Origin: Rhizobium sp. P32RR-XVIII
GTDB lineage: Bacteria; Pseudomonadota; Alphaproteobacteria; Rhizobiales; Rhizobiaceae
Assembly (NCBI RefSeq): GCF_012641395.1
Contig: NZ_JABAIH010000007.1
Span: forward strand, 62,001-126,000
Length of the DNA stretch: 64,000 bases
Reading direction: 5' to 3'
Positions 15,696 to 23,794 of the stretch are shown piece by piece. The position numbers were made by a program, and so were the translations under genes. The stretch's first letter is position 1. Every line of letters starts with the position of its first letter. The notes under the pieces are model-generated. The model was not told the DNA's origin, ran no database searches, and saw nothing but the letters and a program-made list of their open reading frames with translations.

Positions 15696-18365
15696 CTAGC
15701 GATCGAGTATATCACCTTCCGTCGGAACGAGAATTTCTCGTTTGCCGGCGTGATTTGCAGGACCGATGATGCCTTCCTGCTCCATTCGCTCGATCAATGA
15801 AGCGGCACGATTGTAACCAATGCCGAGGCGGCGCTGGATGTAGGAGGTCGAAGCCTTGCCGTCCCTGAGCACGATTGCCACCGCCTGATCATAGGGATCC
15901 TCGGAGTCCGACAGGTTGGCCGTACCCGCCGGACCGCCGCCGTAATCGCCGTCCTCATCGTCATCGGCGGTGATCGCGTCGAGATATTGCGGCGCTCCCT
16001 GGGTCTTGAGATAGGAAACGATCTCTTCGACTTCCATATCGGCAACGAAGGGACCATGGACGCGCTGAATGCGCCCGCCGCCCGCCATATAGAGCATATC
16101 GCCCATGCCGAGCAGCTGTTCGGCGCCCTGCTCCCCAAGGATGGTGCGGCTGTCGATCTTCGACGTGACCTGGAAGGAAATGCGCGTCGGGAAGTTCGCC
16201 TTGATGGTGCCGGTGATGACGTCCACGGACGGGCGTTGCGTTGCCATGATGACGTGAATGCCAGCCGCACGCGCCATTTGCGCGAGACGCTGGACGGCAC
16301 CTTCGATATCCTTGCCCGCGACCATCATCAGGTCCGCCATTTCGTCGATGATGACGACGATGTAGGGCATTGGCTGCAGGTCGAATTCCTCGGTCTCGTA
16401 CATTGCTTCGCCGGTGTGGCGGTCAAAGCCTGTCTGCACGGTTCGCGAGATCGCCTCGCCCTTGGCAAGCGCCTGCTCGACACGCGCATTGAAGCCGTCG
16501 ATATTGCGCACGCCGATCTTCGACATCTTCTTGTAGCGCTCTTCCATCTCGCGGACGGTCCACTTGAGCGCAACGACGGCCTTCTTCGGATCGGTGACAA
16601 CAGGCGAGAGCAGATGCGGGATACCGTCATAGACGGAGAGTTCCAGCATTTTCGGATCGATCATGATAAGGCGGCACTGCTCGGGCGTCATGCGGTAGAG
16701 CAGTGAAAGGATCATCGTGTTGATGGCGACGGATTTGCCGGAGCCGGTGGTGCCGGCCACCAGCAGGTGCGGCATCTTCGCGAGATCGGCAATGACGGCC
16801 TCGCCGCCGATCGTCTTGCCGAGCGCCATCGCAAGCTTCGCCTTGGACCCTTCGAAATCACGCGAGGCGATCAGTTCGCGCAGGAAGACGGTCTCGCGCG
16901 TCGAGTTCGGCAACTCGATACCGATCGCGTTACGGCCCGGGACGACGGCGACGCGGGCGGCGATCGCGCTCATGGAGCGGGCGATGTCGTCGGCAAGGCC
17001 GATGACACGGGAGGACTTGATACCGGGGGCCGGCTCAAGTTCGTAGAGCGTCACGACCGGGCCGGGACGGACATGGATGATCTCACCCTTGACGCCGAAG
17101 TCTTCAAGAACGCCTTCGAGCATGCGCGCATTCTGCTCCAGCGCATCAGCGGAAAGCGACGAGTCACGAACGACGTTCTTTGGCTCGGCGAGCAGATGCA
17201 CGGAGGGGATCTGAAAGCCCTCCGGCCGAATGAAGGAACCCTGCGATTCGCGTTCGATGCGGGTCCCCGGTTTCGGACGCGATATCTGCGGCACAACGCG
17301 CGGCTCGGGCTTTCCGCCTGAAGCCCTTGGTGCACGGATCATCCAGTCGTCGCCATCCTCATCCGGCAGGATACCGGCCGGGCGCGGAGGCATGTCGCTG
17401 TCAAACGGCACATCGTCATCATCGTCGTCATCATTGAGCGAGATCGACGGCGCGGAAACAACGCGGCGCTGTGAGGCACCTTGCTCCATGGAGGGATCGA
17501 GACGAAGACCACGGCTTGCCGGTGCCTTGGCCCGGATAGGCTCGTTGAGCGTTCCGAATTCATCATCGTTGAAGTCGTAGGGCGATTCAAAATCACTCTG
17601 GCGACGCTTGCGCGGCCCCATGCCGAAGATGCGGCGCATGCGCGCCTGGCTCATGTACCAGGCATGCGTCAGCGCCCCGAACGCCAGCCAGCCGCCCTCT
17701 TCTTCGTCATCACCGTCATCGGCATCGCCAACCGAGCGTGCCTTGGAACGTGTATCGACGAGATCGTCAGCGTCATCCTCGTCGGCTTCCGTGCGGCCGA
17801 TAATGCCGGCGGCGAAGAGCATCATCCAGGCGGTCGGCAGCGCAAACACGCAGCCGACGGCCGTTGCAAATGTGCCGCTGGGATAGGCGCCGACGAAGAG
17901 CGCCGGGAACCGAAGGATCATATCGCCGACAACACCGCCGATGCCGTTCGGAAGCGGCCAGGTGAGCGGCGGCGGAAAGCATCCGACGACGGCAGAGGAA
18001 AGGATCGAACCGAGGGCCCAGGCACCTGCCCGCGCTGGAATGCGGCTGATGTGACGGCCGGAAATCAGCGCCAGGGCCCAGGCAACAACGGGTAGCAGCG
18101 CGACCACGCTTGAAAGCCCTAAGAACTGCATCGCGATGTCGGCAAAGGCGGCACCGCCATAACCCAGAATATTGGTAGGCGGATTGCCGGTCGCGTAGGA
18201 ATAGCTCGGATCTGTGACATTCCAGGTCGCAAGCGCTGCGACCACGAGAGCCAAGAGCAGAAAGATCGCAAAACCCGCGAGGGCTTGCGCCTGCCTGAAC
18301 AGGAACCCGGAAAGAGAGAACCGGTCCGGCCGGTTATCGATCGCCGGCGACGTGCTTCTTGCCAT
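15696..18365 (-). CDS. ftsK: DNA translocase FtsK
   Basis: Septum-anchored DNA pump that clears chromosome termini during division and activates XerCD at dif. The 889-residue product has four or so N-terminal membrane helices (about residues 25-200) and an acidic, poorly ordered linker with a run of seven Asp. The motor has Walker A GTTGSGKS (about residues 538-545), Walker B YIVVIIDEMADLMM and MATQRPSVDVITG. The C-terminal gamma winged helix has DPYDQAVAIVLRDGKAS and LGIGYNRAASLIERMEQEGI, which should read KOPS. ATG 18365 gives the usual MARSTSPA start; the frame is open to 18419. A CtrA-type box lies about 86 bases upstream. Confidence 0.95.
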   Translation of the reverse strand: MARSTSPAIDNRPDRFSLSGFLFRQAQALAGFAIFLLLALVVAALATWNVTDPSYSYATGNPPTNILGYGGAAFADIAMQFLGLSSVVALLPVVAWALALISGRHISRIPARAGAWALGSILSSAVVGCFPPPLTWPLPNGIGGVVGDMILRFPALFVGAYPSGTFATAVGCVFALPTAWMMLFAAGIIGRTEADEDDADDLVDTRSKARSVGDADDGDDEEEGGWLAFGALTHAWYMSQARMRRIFGMGPRKRRQSDFESPYDFNDDEFGTLNEPIRAKAPASRGLRLDPSMEQGASQRRVVSAPSISLNDDDDDDDVPFDSDMPPRPAGILPDEDGDDWMIRAPRASGGKPEPRVVPQISRPKPGTRIERESQGSFIRPEGFQIPSVHLLAEPKNVVRDSSLSADALEQNARMLEGVLEDFGVKGEIIHVRPGPVVTLYELEPAPGIKSSRVIGLADDIARSMSAIAARVAVVPGRNAIGIELPNSTRETVFLRELIASRDFEGSKAKLAMALGKTIGGEAVIADLAKMPHLLVAGTTGSGKSVAINTMILSLLYRMTPEQCRLIMIDPKMLELSVYDGIPHLLSPVVTDPKKAVVALKWTVREMEERYKKMSKIGVRNIDGFNARVEQALAKGEAISRTVQTGFDRHTGEAMYETEEFDLQPMPYIVVIIDEMADLMMVAGKDIEGAVQRLAQMARAAGIHVIMATQRPSVDVITGTIKANFPTRISFQVTSKIDSRTILGEQGAEQLLGMGDMLYMAGGGRIQRVHGPFVADMEVEEIVSYLKTQGAPQYLDAITADDDEDGDYGGGPAGTANLSDSEDPYDQAVAIVLRDGKASTSYIQRRLGIGYNRAASLIERMEQEGIIGPANHAGKREILVPTEGDILDR

Positions 18366-18450
18366 GTACCCAACCCGTCCAATGCTGAGCGCGCGAATCG
18401 CCGATGCGTCGCTGCGCAATGTGCGTCCGCTCCACCTAACCAGAGGAGGG

Positions 18451-18468
18451 TTAAAGCGATGTTAACCA
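18451..18468. promoter_or_regulatory. CtrA-type binding site upstream of ftsK
   Basis: TTAAAGCGATGTTAACCAT (18451-18469): TTAA, seven bases, TTAACCAT, a full match to the CtrA consensus TTAA-N7-TTAA(CCAT). Extended by GG on the left, it is a GGTTAA/TTAACC inverted repeat. Located between ftsK and the amtB terminator, about 86 bases from the ftsK start codon. Confidence 0.65.
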
Positions 18469-18489
18469 TGCGCGGGCGATGCGGGGCGA

Positions 18490-18523
18490 AAATAAAAGGG
18501 CCCGAACCTTCAAGGTCCGGGCC
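18490..18523 (-). terminator. Intrinsic terminator of amtB
   Basis: On the plus strand GGCCCG (18499-18504), A, ACCTT, C, AAGGT, C, CGGGCC (18518-18523). Read on the minus strand the stem is followed by CCTTTTATTTT. It lies 76 bases downstream of the amtB stop. Confidence 0.8.
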
Positions 18524-18598
18524 AAATGCGGCTTACATATCAATAAGCCGCGACGGGCTGTTCAGCGGCGCCCTCGCCGGGCGCCGCAATTACGCCAA

Positions 18599-20035
18599 TC
18601 AAGAAGAGTGGTAAGCGGCTTCGCCGTGGGTCGACAGGTCGAGACCTTGGCGCTCTGCTTCGACGGTCACGCGCAGGCCAACGATGACATCAACGATCTT
18701 GTAGAGGATCGCGGAACCTACGCCGGACCAGACGATCGTCGTCAGGACGCCCTTGAACTGAGCCCAGACCTGAGTTGCCGTACCGGCATAGGAAGCGGCG
18801 AAGTCCGGCGTCGAGTAGTCGACGATACCTGCACCGCCGAGAGCCGGGTTGACGAGAATGCCGGTGCCGATTGCGCCGAGGATACCGCCGACGCAATGGA
18901 CGCCGAAAACGTCAAGGCTGTCGTCGTAGTTGAACTTGTTCTTCACGACGTCGACGAAGAAGTAGCAGACCGGCGAGACGATTAGGCCGAGAACGATCGA
19001 CCCCATCGGACCTGCGAAGCCAGCTGCCGGGGTAACGGCAACGAGACCGGCGACGGCACCGGAAGCGGCACCGAGCATCGAAGCCTTGCCGCGGGCGACG
19101 GTTTCAACGATGCACCAGGACACAGCGGCAGCAGCCGTTGCAACGAAGGTGTTGATCATTGCGAGCGATGCGTAGGAGTTTGCTTCGAGGTTCGAACCGG
19201 CGTTGAAGCCGAACCAGCCGACCCACAGAAGCGATGCGCCGACCATGGTGAGCGTCATCGAGTGTGGAGCCATGATCTCCTTCTTATAGCCCGTGCGCTT
19301 GCCGAGCATGATCGCGCCGACGAGACCGGCGATACCGGCGTTGATGTGAACGACCGTGCCGCCAGCAAAGTCGATCGCGCCATACGAGAAGATGAGACCC
19401 GACGGACCGTCATATGCGCTCGGGCCGCCCCAGAACCAGACCATGTGCGCCATCGGGAAGTAGACGAACGTGACCCAGAGGACGACGAAGAGCATGACAG
19501 CCGAGAACTTGATACGCTCGGCGAATGCGCCGACGATCAGGGCAGGCGTGATGCAGGCGAAGGTCATCTGGAAGCAGACGAAGGTCAGCTCCGGAATGGC
19601 AACGCCCTTCGTGAAGGTTTCGGAGAGCGACGTGGTGTCGACGCCGGCGAGGAAGGCCTTGGAGAAGCCGCCGACGAAGCTGTTCAGCGAGCCGCCATCG
19701 GTGAAGGCCAGCGAGTAGCCGTAGGTGACCCAGATGATCATGACGACGGACGTGATCATGAAGACCTGCATGAGAACCGAAAGCATGTTCTTGGCGCGAA
19801 CGAGGCCGCCGTAGAACAGCGCGAGGCCCGGAATCGTCATCATCAGGACGAGAACCGTGGAGATCAGCATCCAGGTGTTGTCGCCCTTGTCCATGGTCAT
19901 GGCAGAGGCAGCTGCAGCGGCGGCCGGAGCGGCCGTCGTTGCCGCGTCCTGTGCGAAGGCGGCGACAGGCGCAAGAAGCGCAGCCGACGCAGTGCCGAAC
20001 CGCGCAAAGATGGAGGAAAACTTCGAGATTGACAT
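18599..20035 (-). CDS. amtB: Ammonium transporter AmtB
   Basis: Trimeric inner-membrane ammonium channel. The 478-residue product has a signal-like N terminus (SAALLAPVAAFAQ) and an Ala-rich spacer. The eleven-helix core has NTWMLISTVLVLMMTIPGLA, LFYGGLVRAKN, AGGTVVHINAGIAGLVGA with the first pore His, VGWFGFNAGS and DVFGVHCVGGILGA with the second pore His. GGAGC precedes ATG 20035. The glnK gene lies 28 bases upstream on the same strand; GlnK blocks AmtB when nitrogen is plentiful. A terminator hairpin follows. Confidence 0.96.
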   Translation of the reverse strand: MSISKFSSIFARFGTASAALLAPVAAFAQDAATTAAPAAAAAASAMTMDKGDNTWMLISTVLVLMMTIPGLALFYGGLVRAKNMLSVLMQVFMITSVVMIIWVTYGYSLAFTDGGSLNSFVGGFSKAFLAGVDTTSLSETFTKGVAIPELTFVCFQMTFACITPALIVGAFAERIKFSAVMLFVVLWVTFVYFPMAHMVWFWGGPSAYDGPSGLIFSYGAIDFAGGTVVHINAGIAGLVGAIMLGKRTGYKKEIMAPHSMTLTMVGASLLWVGWFGFNAGSNLEANSYASLAMINTFVATAAAAVSWCIVETVARGKASMLGAASGAVAGLVAVTPAAGFAGPMGSIVLGLIVSPVCYFFVDVVKNKFNYDDSLDVFGVHCVGGILGAIGTGILVNPALGGAGIVDYSTPDFAASYAGTATQVWAQFKGVLTTIVWSGVGSAILYKIVDVIVGLRVTVEAERQGLDLSTHGEAAYHSS

Positions 20036-20063
20036 TGGAATAATGCTCCTTGCTCAGCGGTTC

Positions 20064-20402
20064 TTAGAGCGCTTCTGAATCGGTTTCGCCCGTGCGGATG
20101 CGAACGGCATGGTCGATCGAGTAGACGAAAATCTTGCCGTCGCCGATCTGGCCGGTCTTGGCCGACGACGCGATGGCTTCGACCGCCTTGTCGACGAGCT
20201 CGGAGGCGACTGCGATTTCGATCTTGAGCTTCGGCAGGAAGCTGACCGCATATTCCGTGCCGCGGTAGATTTCGGTATGTCCCTTTTGGCGCCCGTAGCC
20301 CTTCACTTCGGTCACGGTCAGGCCCTGTATGCCGATCGCCGTAAGCGCTTCGCGGACCTCATCGAGCTTGAACGGCTTGATAATGGCCATCACAATTTTC
20401 AT
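20064..20402 (-). CDS. glnK: PII nitrogen regulatory protein GlnK
   Basis: Trimeric PII signal protein sensing 2-oxoglutarate and ATP/ADP; unmodified GlnK closes AmtB. The 112-residue product starts MKIVMAIIKPFKLDEVREAL. It has the T-loop GYGRQKGHTEIYRGTEY with the uridylylation site Tyr51, and ends with VASELVDKAVEAI, GQIGDGKIFV and VRIRTGE. The frame extends 30 codons upstream, but ATG 20402 gives the family start. A sigma-54-like element lies about 85 bases upstream. First gene of glnK-amtB. Confidence 0.95.
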   Translation of the reverse strand: MKIVMAIIKPFKLDEVREALTAIGIQGLTVTEVKGYGRQKGHTEIYRGTEYAVSFLPKLKIEIAVASELVDKAVEAIASSAKTGQIGDGKIFVYSIDHAVRIRTGETDSEAL

Positions 20403-20486
20403 CTGGTTTTCCCATCCTTCGTTATCCTCGGCCCGGAGCCGACTCTCCTTGCCGCTGACGTTCACGGGCAGCGACCGAAGATAGAC

Positions 20487-20504
20487 ATTCAAAGGATGTG
20501 CCAG
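20487..20504 (-). promoter_or_regulatory. Sigma-54-like -24/-12 element upstream of glnK
   Basis: The minus strand reads CTGGCACATCCTTTGAAT. It matches TGGCAC-N5-TTGCA except that the -12 GC is GA; the GG-to-GA spacing is the required ten bases. glnK-amtB is a typical NtrC/sigma-54 target, which raises the likelihood in spite of the imperfect -12. Confidence 0.5.
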
Positions 20505-20581
20505 ATTCGCGACAGTTTATAAGCTATTGAAATGTAACAGCTATAATCGAAGGCACGAACAAACCCGCAAATAATCGGCGA

Positions 20582-20637
20582 GCAAATGAACAAATAATGC
20601 GCAATTTTATAAATATGCACATTATTTATTCATTTGC
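20582..20637. repeat. AT-rich 22-base inverted repeat between tesB and glnK
   Basis: Left arm 20582-20603 (GCAAATGAACAAATAATG then CGCA), right arm 20616-20637, spacer of twelve A/T bases. The arms are complementary at 20 of 22 positions. The right arm covers the last codons of tesB. It could be the tesB terminator, or an operator above the glnK promoter. Confidence 0.75.
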
Positions 20638-21510
20638 CTTTTTCCGGATCAGTCCTTCCTGCGCCACTGACGCAACCAGAATACCGGATCGCGTAAACAG
20701 ACTACCGCGGGTTAAACCGCGAGCGCCGGAAGCGGACGGGCTGTCTTGCGTATAAAGCAGCCAGTCGTCGAGTTTGTCCGGACGGTGGAACCACATCGCA
20801 TGGTCGAGACTGGCCACCTGGAGGGTCTGGTCAAAGATCGAGGTTCCATGGGCGTAGAGCGAGGTACCGAGTAACGTCATGTCGGAGAGATAGGCAAGCA
20901 CTGCAGCTTGATAGCGTCGGTCCTCGGGAACCGGCCCCGTCGCGCGCACCCAGACGTCTTGGCGCGGGTCGAGCTTCCTGTCGGAAAAGTAGTGCGTCAG
21001 CGAAACAGGCCGGATCTCGATCGGCCGCTCGCGTTCCCAATATTTACGCATGGCCGCCGGCGCGTGCGCCAGGTACTGCTCCTTGATCTGCTGCTCGCCA
21101 AGCAGCTTTTCCGGCATCGGCACCTCGGGCACTACGATCTGATGGTCGAAACCCGATTCCTCGACCTGGAAGGAACATGAGAGGGCGAAAATTGCCTCAC
21201 CGTGCTGGATCGCGACAACCCGGCGCGTGTTGAAGCTCGATCCGTCGCGGATGCGCTCCACCTGATAGATGATCGGCACGGAAGGATCCCCCGGACGCAT
21301 GAAATAGGCATGCAGCGAGTGAACGAAGCGCTCAGCCTCGATCGTTCGCTGGGCCGCCATCAGCGCCTGACTGATCACCTGGCCGCCGAAAACGCGTTGC
21401 CAGCCGACCTGCGGACTGCGGCCGCGAAAAATATCCACTTCGATCGGTTCGAGATCGAGAGTGGCGAGCAGTGTCTCCATGGCGGTCGGCTTTGCCGCGT
21501 CTTTCATCAT
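20626..21510 (-). CDS. tesB: Acyl-CoA thioesterase II
   Basis: Cytoplasmic double-hotdog thioesterase hydrolysing medium and long acyl-CoA. About 294 residues from ATG 21510; the frame is open to 21576 but GGGAG lies before 21510/21507. Motifs: METLLATLDLEPIEVDIFRG, RVFGGQVISQALMAA with the catalytic-region Asp equivalent in the partner helix, VHSLHAYFMRPGDPSVPIIY, RDGSSFNTRRVVAIQ and LAYLSDMTLLGTS and SLDHAMWFHRP in the second hotdog. The last codons lie inside a long AT-rich inverted repeat. Divergent from the flavin hydroxylase gene, 86 bases apart. Confidence 0.92.
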   Translation of the reverse strand: MMKDAAKPTAMETLLATLDLEPIEVDIFRGRSPQVGWQRVFGGQVISQALMAAQRTIEAERFVHSLHAYFMRPGDPSVPIIYQVERIRDGSSFNTRRVVAIQHGEAIFALSCSFQVEESGFDHQIVVPEVPMPEKLLGEQQIKEQYLAHAPAAMRKYWERERPIEIRPVSLTHYFSDRKLDPRQDVWVRATGPVPEDRRYQAAVLAYLSDMTLLGTSLYAHGTSIFDQTLQVASLDHAMWFHRPDKLDDWLLYTQDSPSASGARGLTRGSLFTRSGILVASVAQEGLIRKKANE

Positions 21511-21596
21511 TTTGTTCGGCTCCCGGCTGTAGGAAGTGAGAAGGCGATGGTCTATATAGATCACGATTGTCATCACAAGGCGCGGGGAAATAGGCG

Positions 21597-22811
21597 ATGC
21601 TGGACATGCTGATTGTTGGCGGAGGTTACGTCGGCCTTTCAGCAGCGGTCGCGGTCAAGCAGGCAGCACCCCACCTCAATGTGACCGTCGTTGAGGCAGC
21701 GCCCGAGCATATCTGGCAAAAGGATATGCGCGCCTCCGCGATCATTGCCGCGGCGTCAAAGATGCTGGAAGTCTTTGGTATCTGGGACGAAATCTTGCCG
21801 GATGCCCAGCCGATCACCAAGATGATCGTCACCGACTCCAGGACATCCGACCCGGTTCGTCCGGTTTTTCTCACCTTCGATGGCGAGGTGGAAGAAGGCC
21901 GTCCCTTTGCGCACATGATCCCGAATGCCGTCATGGTTCGCGCGCTTCGCGGCGTCTGCCAGCGGCTTGGCGTCGAAATCCGGCATGGGCTGAGCGCCAC
22001 GGGACTGACAACGGAAGAAAATCATATCTCCGTCACGTTGTCCGATGGCAGTACGCTGGAGTCACGCCTGCTCGTTGCCTGCGACGGCGTGCGGTCGAAG
22101 CTCCGCGATCTGGCAGGCATAAAAACGGTGAGCTGGAATTATGGCCAGTCCGGCATCGTGGTGACCGTCGAGCACGAGCGGTCCCACAACGGCTGCGCCG
22201 AAGAACACTTCCTTCCCTCCGGCCCCTTTGCGATCCTGCCGCTCACCAACAACCGTTCTTCGCTCGTGTGGACCGAATTCACCAACGATGCCGACCGGCT
22301 TGTCGCCGGCGATGACCTGATCTTCGATGAGGAACTGGAGCGCCGCTTTGGCCACAAGCTTGGCGCGCTGAAGGTCATCGGCGAAAGGCGCGCCTTTCCG
22401 CTGGGCCTTACGCTCGCCCGCGCCTTCGTGGCGCCGCGCTTCGCACTCGCAGGCGATGCGGCACACGGCATTCATCCGATTTCCGGCCAGGGCCTTAATC
22501 TCGGCTTCAAGGACGTCGCGGCGCTGGCTGAAACGATTGTCGAGGCCGATCGCCTTGGCCTCGACATCGGCTCGATCAACATTCTCGAGCGCTACCAGTC
22601 CTGGCGCCGGTTCGACACCTTTCGCATGGGAGTGACGACCGACGTGCTGAACCGGCTGTTCTCCAACGACATAACGCCGGTGCGCGTTGTCCGTGACATC
22701 GGCCTCGGCATCGTCGACAGGCTGCCAAATCTCAAGTCCTTCTTCATCGGCCAGGCAGCCGGCACGACGGCGAAGAACAATCCCCGGCTTCTGGCGGGCG
22801 AAGCGATCTAA
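21597..22811 (+). CDS. UbiH/UbiF/COQ6-family FAD-dependent hydroxylase
   Basis: Flavoprotein monooxygenase of ubiquinone-ring hydroxylation. The 404-residue protein has the N-terminal FAD motif MLIVGGGYVGLSAAVAVKQ, DMRASAIIAAASKMLE, the LLVACDGVRSKLRDLAGI (DG) motif and FALAGDAAHGIHPISGQGLN (GD motif). A C-terminal membrane-proximal helix follows. The family tells ring hydroxylation, but position (C1, C5 or C6) is not clear from sequence; alphaproteobacteria often use UbiL for two positions. No other ubi gene is in the window. Confidence 0.88.
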   Translation: MLDMLIVGGGYVGLSAAVAVKQAAPHLNVTVVEAAPEHIWQKDMRASAIIAAASKMLEVFGIWDEILPDAQPITKMIVTDSRTSDPVRPVFLTFDGEVEEGRPFAHMIPNAVMVRALRGVCQRLGVEIRHGLSATGLTTEENHISVTLSDGSTLESRLLVACDGVRSKLRDLAGIKTVSWNYGQSGIVVTVEHERSHNGCAEEHFLPSGPFAILPLTNNRSSLVWTEFTNDADRLVAGDDLIFDEELERRFGHKLGALKVIGERRAFPLGLTLARAFVAPRFALAGDAAHGIHPISGQGLNLGFKDVAALAETIVEADRLGLDIGSINILERYQSWRRFDTFRMGVTTDVLNRLFSNDITPVRVVRDIGLGIVDRLPNLKSFFIGQAAGTTAKNNPRLLAGEAI

Positions 22812-22821
22812 GAATCGCGAC

Positions 22822-23010
22822 CTAGTCGTCCAGCCGCCGGGCCTCTGACACCAACATGATCGGGATGCCGTCGCGGATCGGATAGGCAAGGCGCGCCTTT
22901 TCCGAGACAAGCTCATTGTGCTCGCGATCATAACTGAGCCTGCCCTTGGTCAGCGGGCACACCAAAAGCTCAAGCAGTTTGGGATCAACGTGGCTGAGTT
23001 TTTCGTCCAT
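22822..23010 (-). CDS. Trm112 family protein
   Basis: 62-residue protein: DPKLLELLVCPLTKGRLSYD, then a hinge and LVSEKARLAYPIRDGIPIML. This is the small zinc-ribbon-like Trm112 fold, although only the single Cys of VCPL is present, so zinc binding is doubtful. In eukaryotes and archaea Trm112 activates methyltransferases; the bacterial role is poorly known. It follows the Lon-substrate-domain gene after nine bases and converges with the hydroxylase gene. Confidence 0.88.
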   Translation of the reverse strand: MDEKLSHVDPKLLELLVCPLTKGRLSYDREHNELVSEKARLAYPIRDGIPIMLVSEARRLDD

Positions 23011-23019
23011 GCCCGATGA

Positions 23020-23691
23020 TTACTGCAGAACCGTATCGGAGTCACCGAAAACGCGCGCGAGCACGATTTCCGTAATGGCGATCAGTGTTTCGGCCCTGGT
23101 CTTGAGATCCGGAGCCTCGAGCAGCGCCTGTTTCTCCGCCGAGCCGAATGGCGACATCATCGCAAGAGAGTTGACGAGCGTCAGATTGCTGGCGCGCTCG
23201 ACGCTATCCCAATCGGCTTCCAGCTTGTTGGCATCGAGGTAAGCCCTGAAAGCCGACAGCAAAGCGGCGCGATCGACGGCATCCTCCTCATCGCGTGCGG
23301 AAAGGTCGGAAATGAAGGGAGCGATCCGGAAGCATCTAAAGGGCTCATGCGTCACCTTCTCGCCAAGCAACCGGAAACGGCAGACGCCCGTCAGCGAAAT
23401 GATATAGCGCCCATCGCCCGTCTCCGCGAAAGAGGTGATCCGGCCGATGCAGCCGACGGGAGCAAGCTGGGGGTCGCTGACCTTCACCTCGCCTTCGCTG
23501 AGCGCAGGCTGAACCATTCCGATCAGCCGGTTGCCGGCGAGCGCAGCGTCGATCATCGTCAGGTAACGCGGCTCGAAAATATTCAGCGGAAGCTGCCCCG
23601 TAGGAAGGAGAAGAGCACCCGACAGCGGAAACACGGCGATCGAATCTGGCAGATCGCCGGGCTTTAAATATCTGGCATTCCCGACTTGCAT
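23020..23691 (-). CDS. LON peptidase substrate-binding domain protein
   Basis: 223-residue protein made of the N-terminal (LAN) domain of Lon protease without ATPase or peptidase. Motifs: DSIAVFPLSGALLLPTGQLP, LNIFEPRYLTMIDAALAG, PVGCIGRITSFAETGDGRYI and LTGVCRFRL. Function in free form is not established; it may bind substrates or unfolded proteins. ATG 23691 gives the family start MQVGNARYLKPGD; the frame continues 99 codons upstream but that part is a shadow. Same strand as the CnoX-like gene upstream and Trm112 downstream, a common alphaproteobacterial trio. Confidence 0.9.
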   Translation of the reverse strand: MQVGNARYLKPGDLPDSIAVFPLSGALLLPTGQLPLNIFEPRYLTMIDAALAGNRLIGMVQPALSEGEVKVSDPQLAPVGCIGRITSFAETGDGRYIISLTGVCRFRLLGEKVTHEPFRCFRIAPFISDLSARDEEDAVDRAALLSAFRAYLDANKLEADWDSVERASNLTLVNSLAMMSPFGSAEKQALLEAPDLKTRAETLIAITEIVLARVFGDSDTVLQ

Positions 23692-23794
23692 CAAAACTCG
23701 TCCCGCATTCGCCCGCCCGGGAGGAACGATCCTCCTGCCCTGGCTCTGAAATGTGGGGCCCTTCCCCAAAAACGCAAGGGCAGGGCTTGTAAAG

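Noticed and set aside
17405..17440. Short CAT/CGT microsatellite in ftsK
   Set aside because: It encodes the Asp run of the FtsK linker; such runs are common there.
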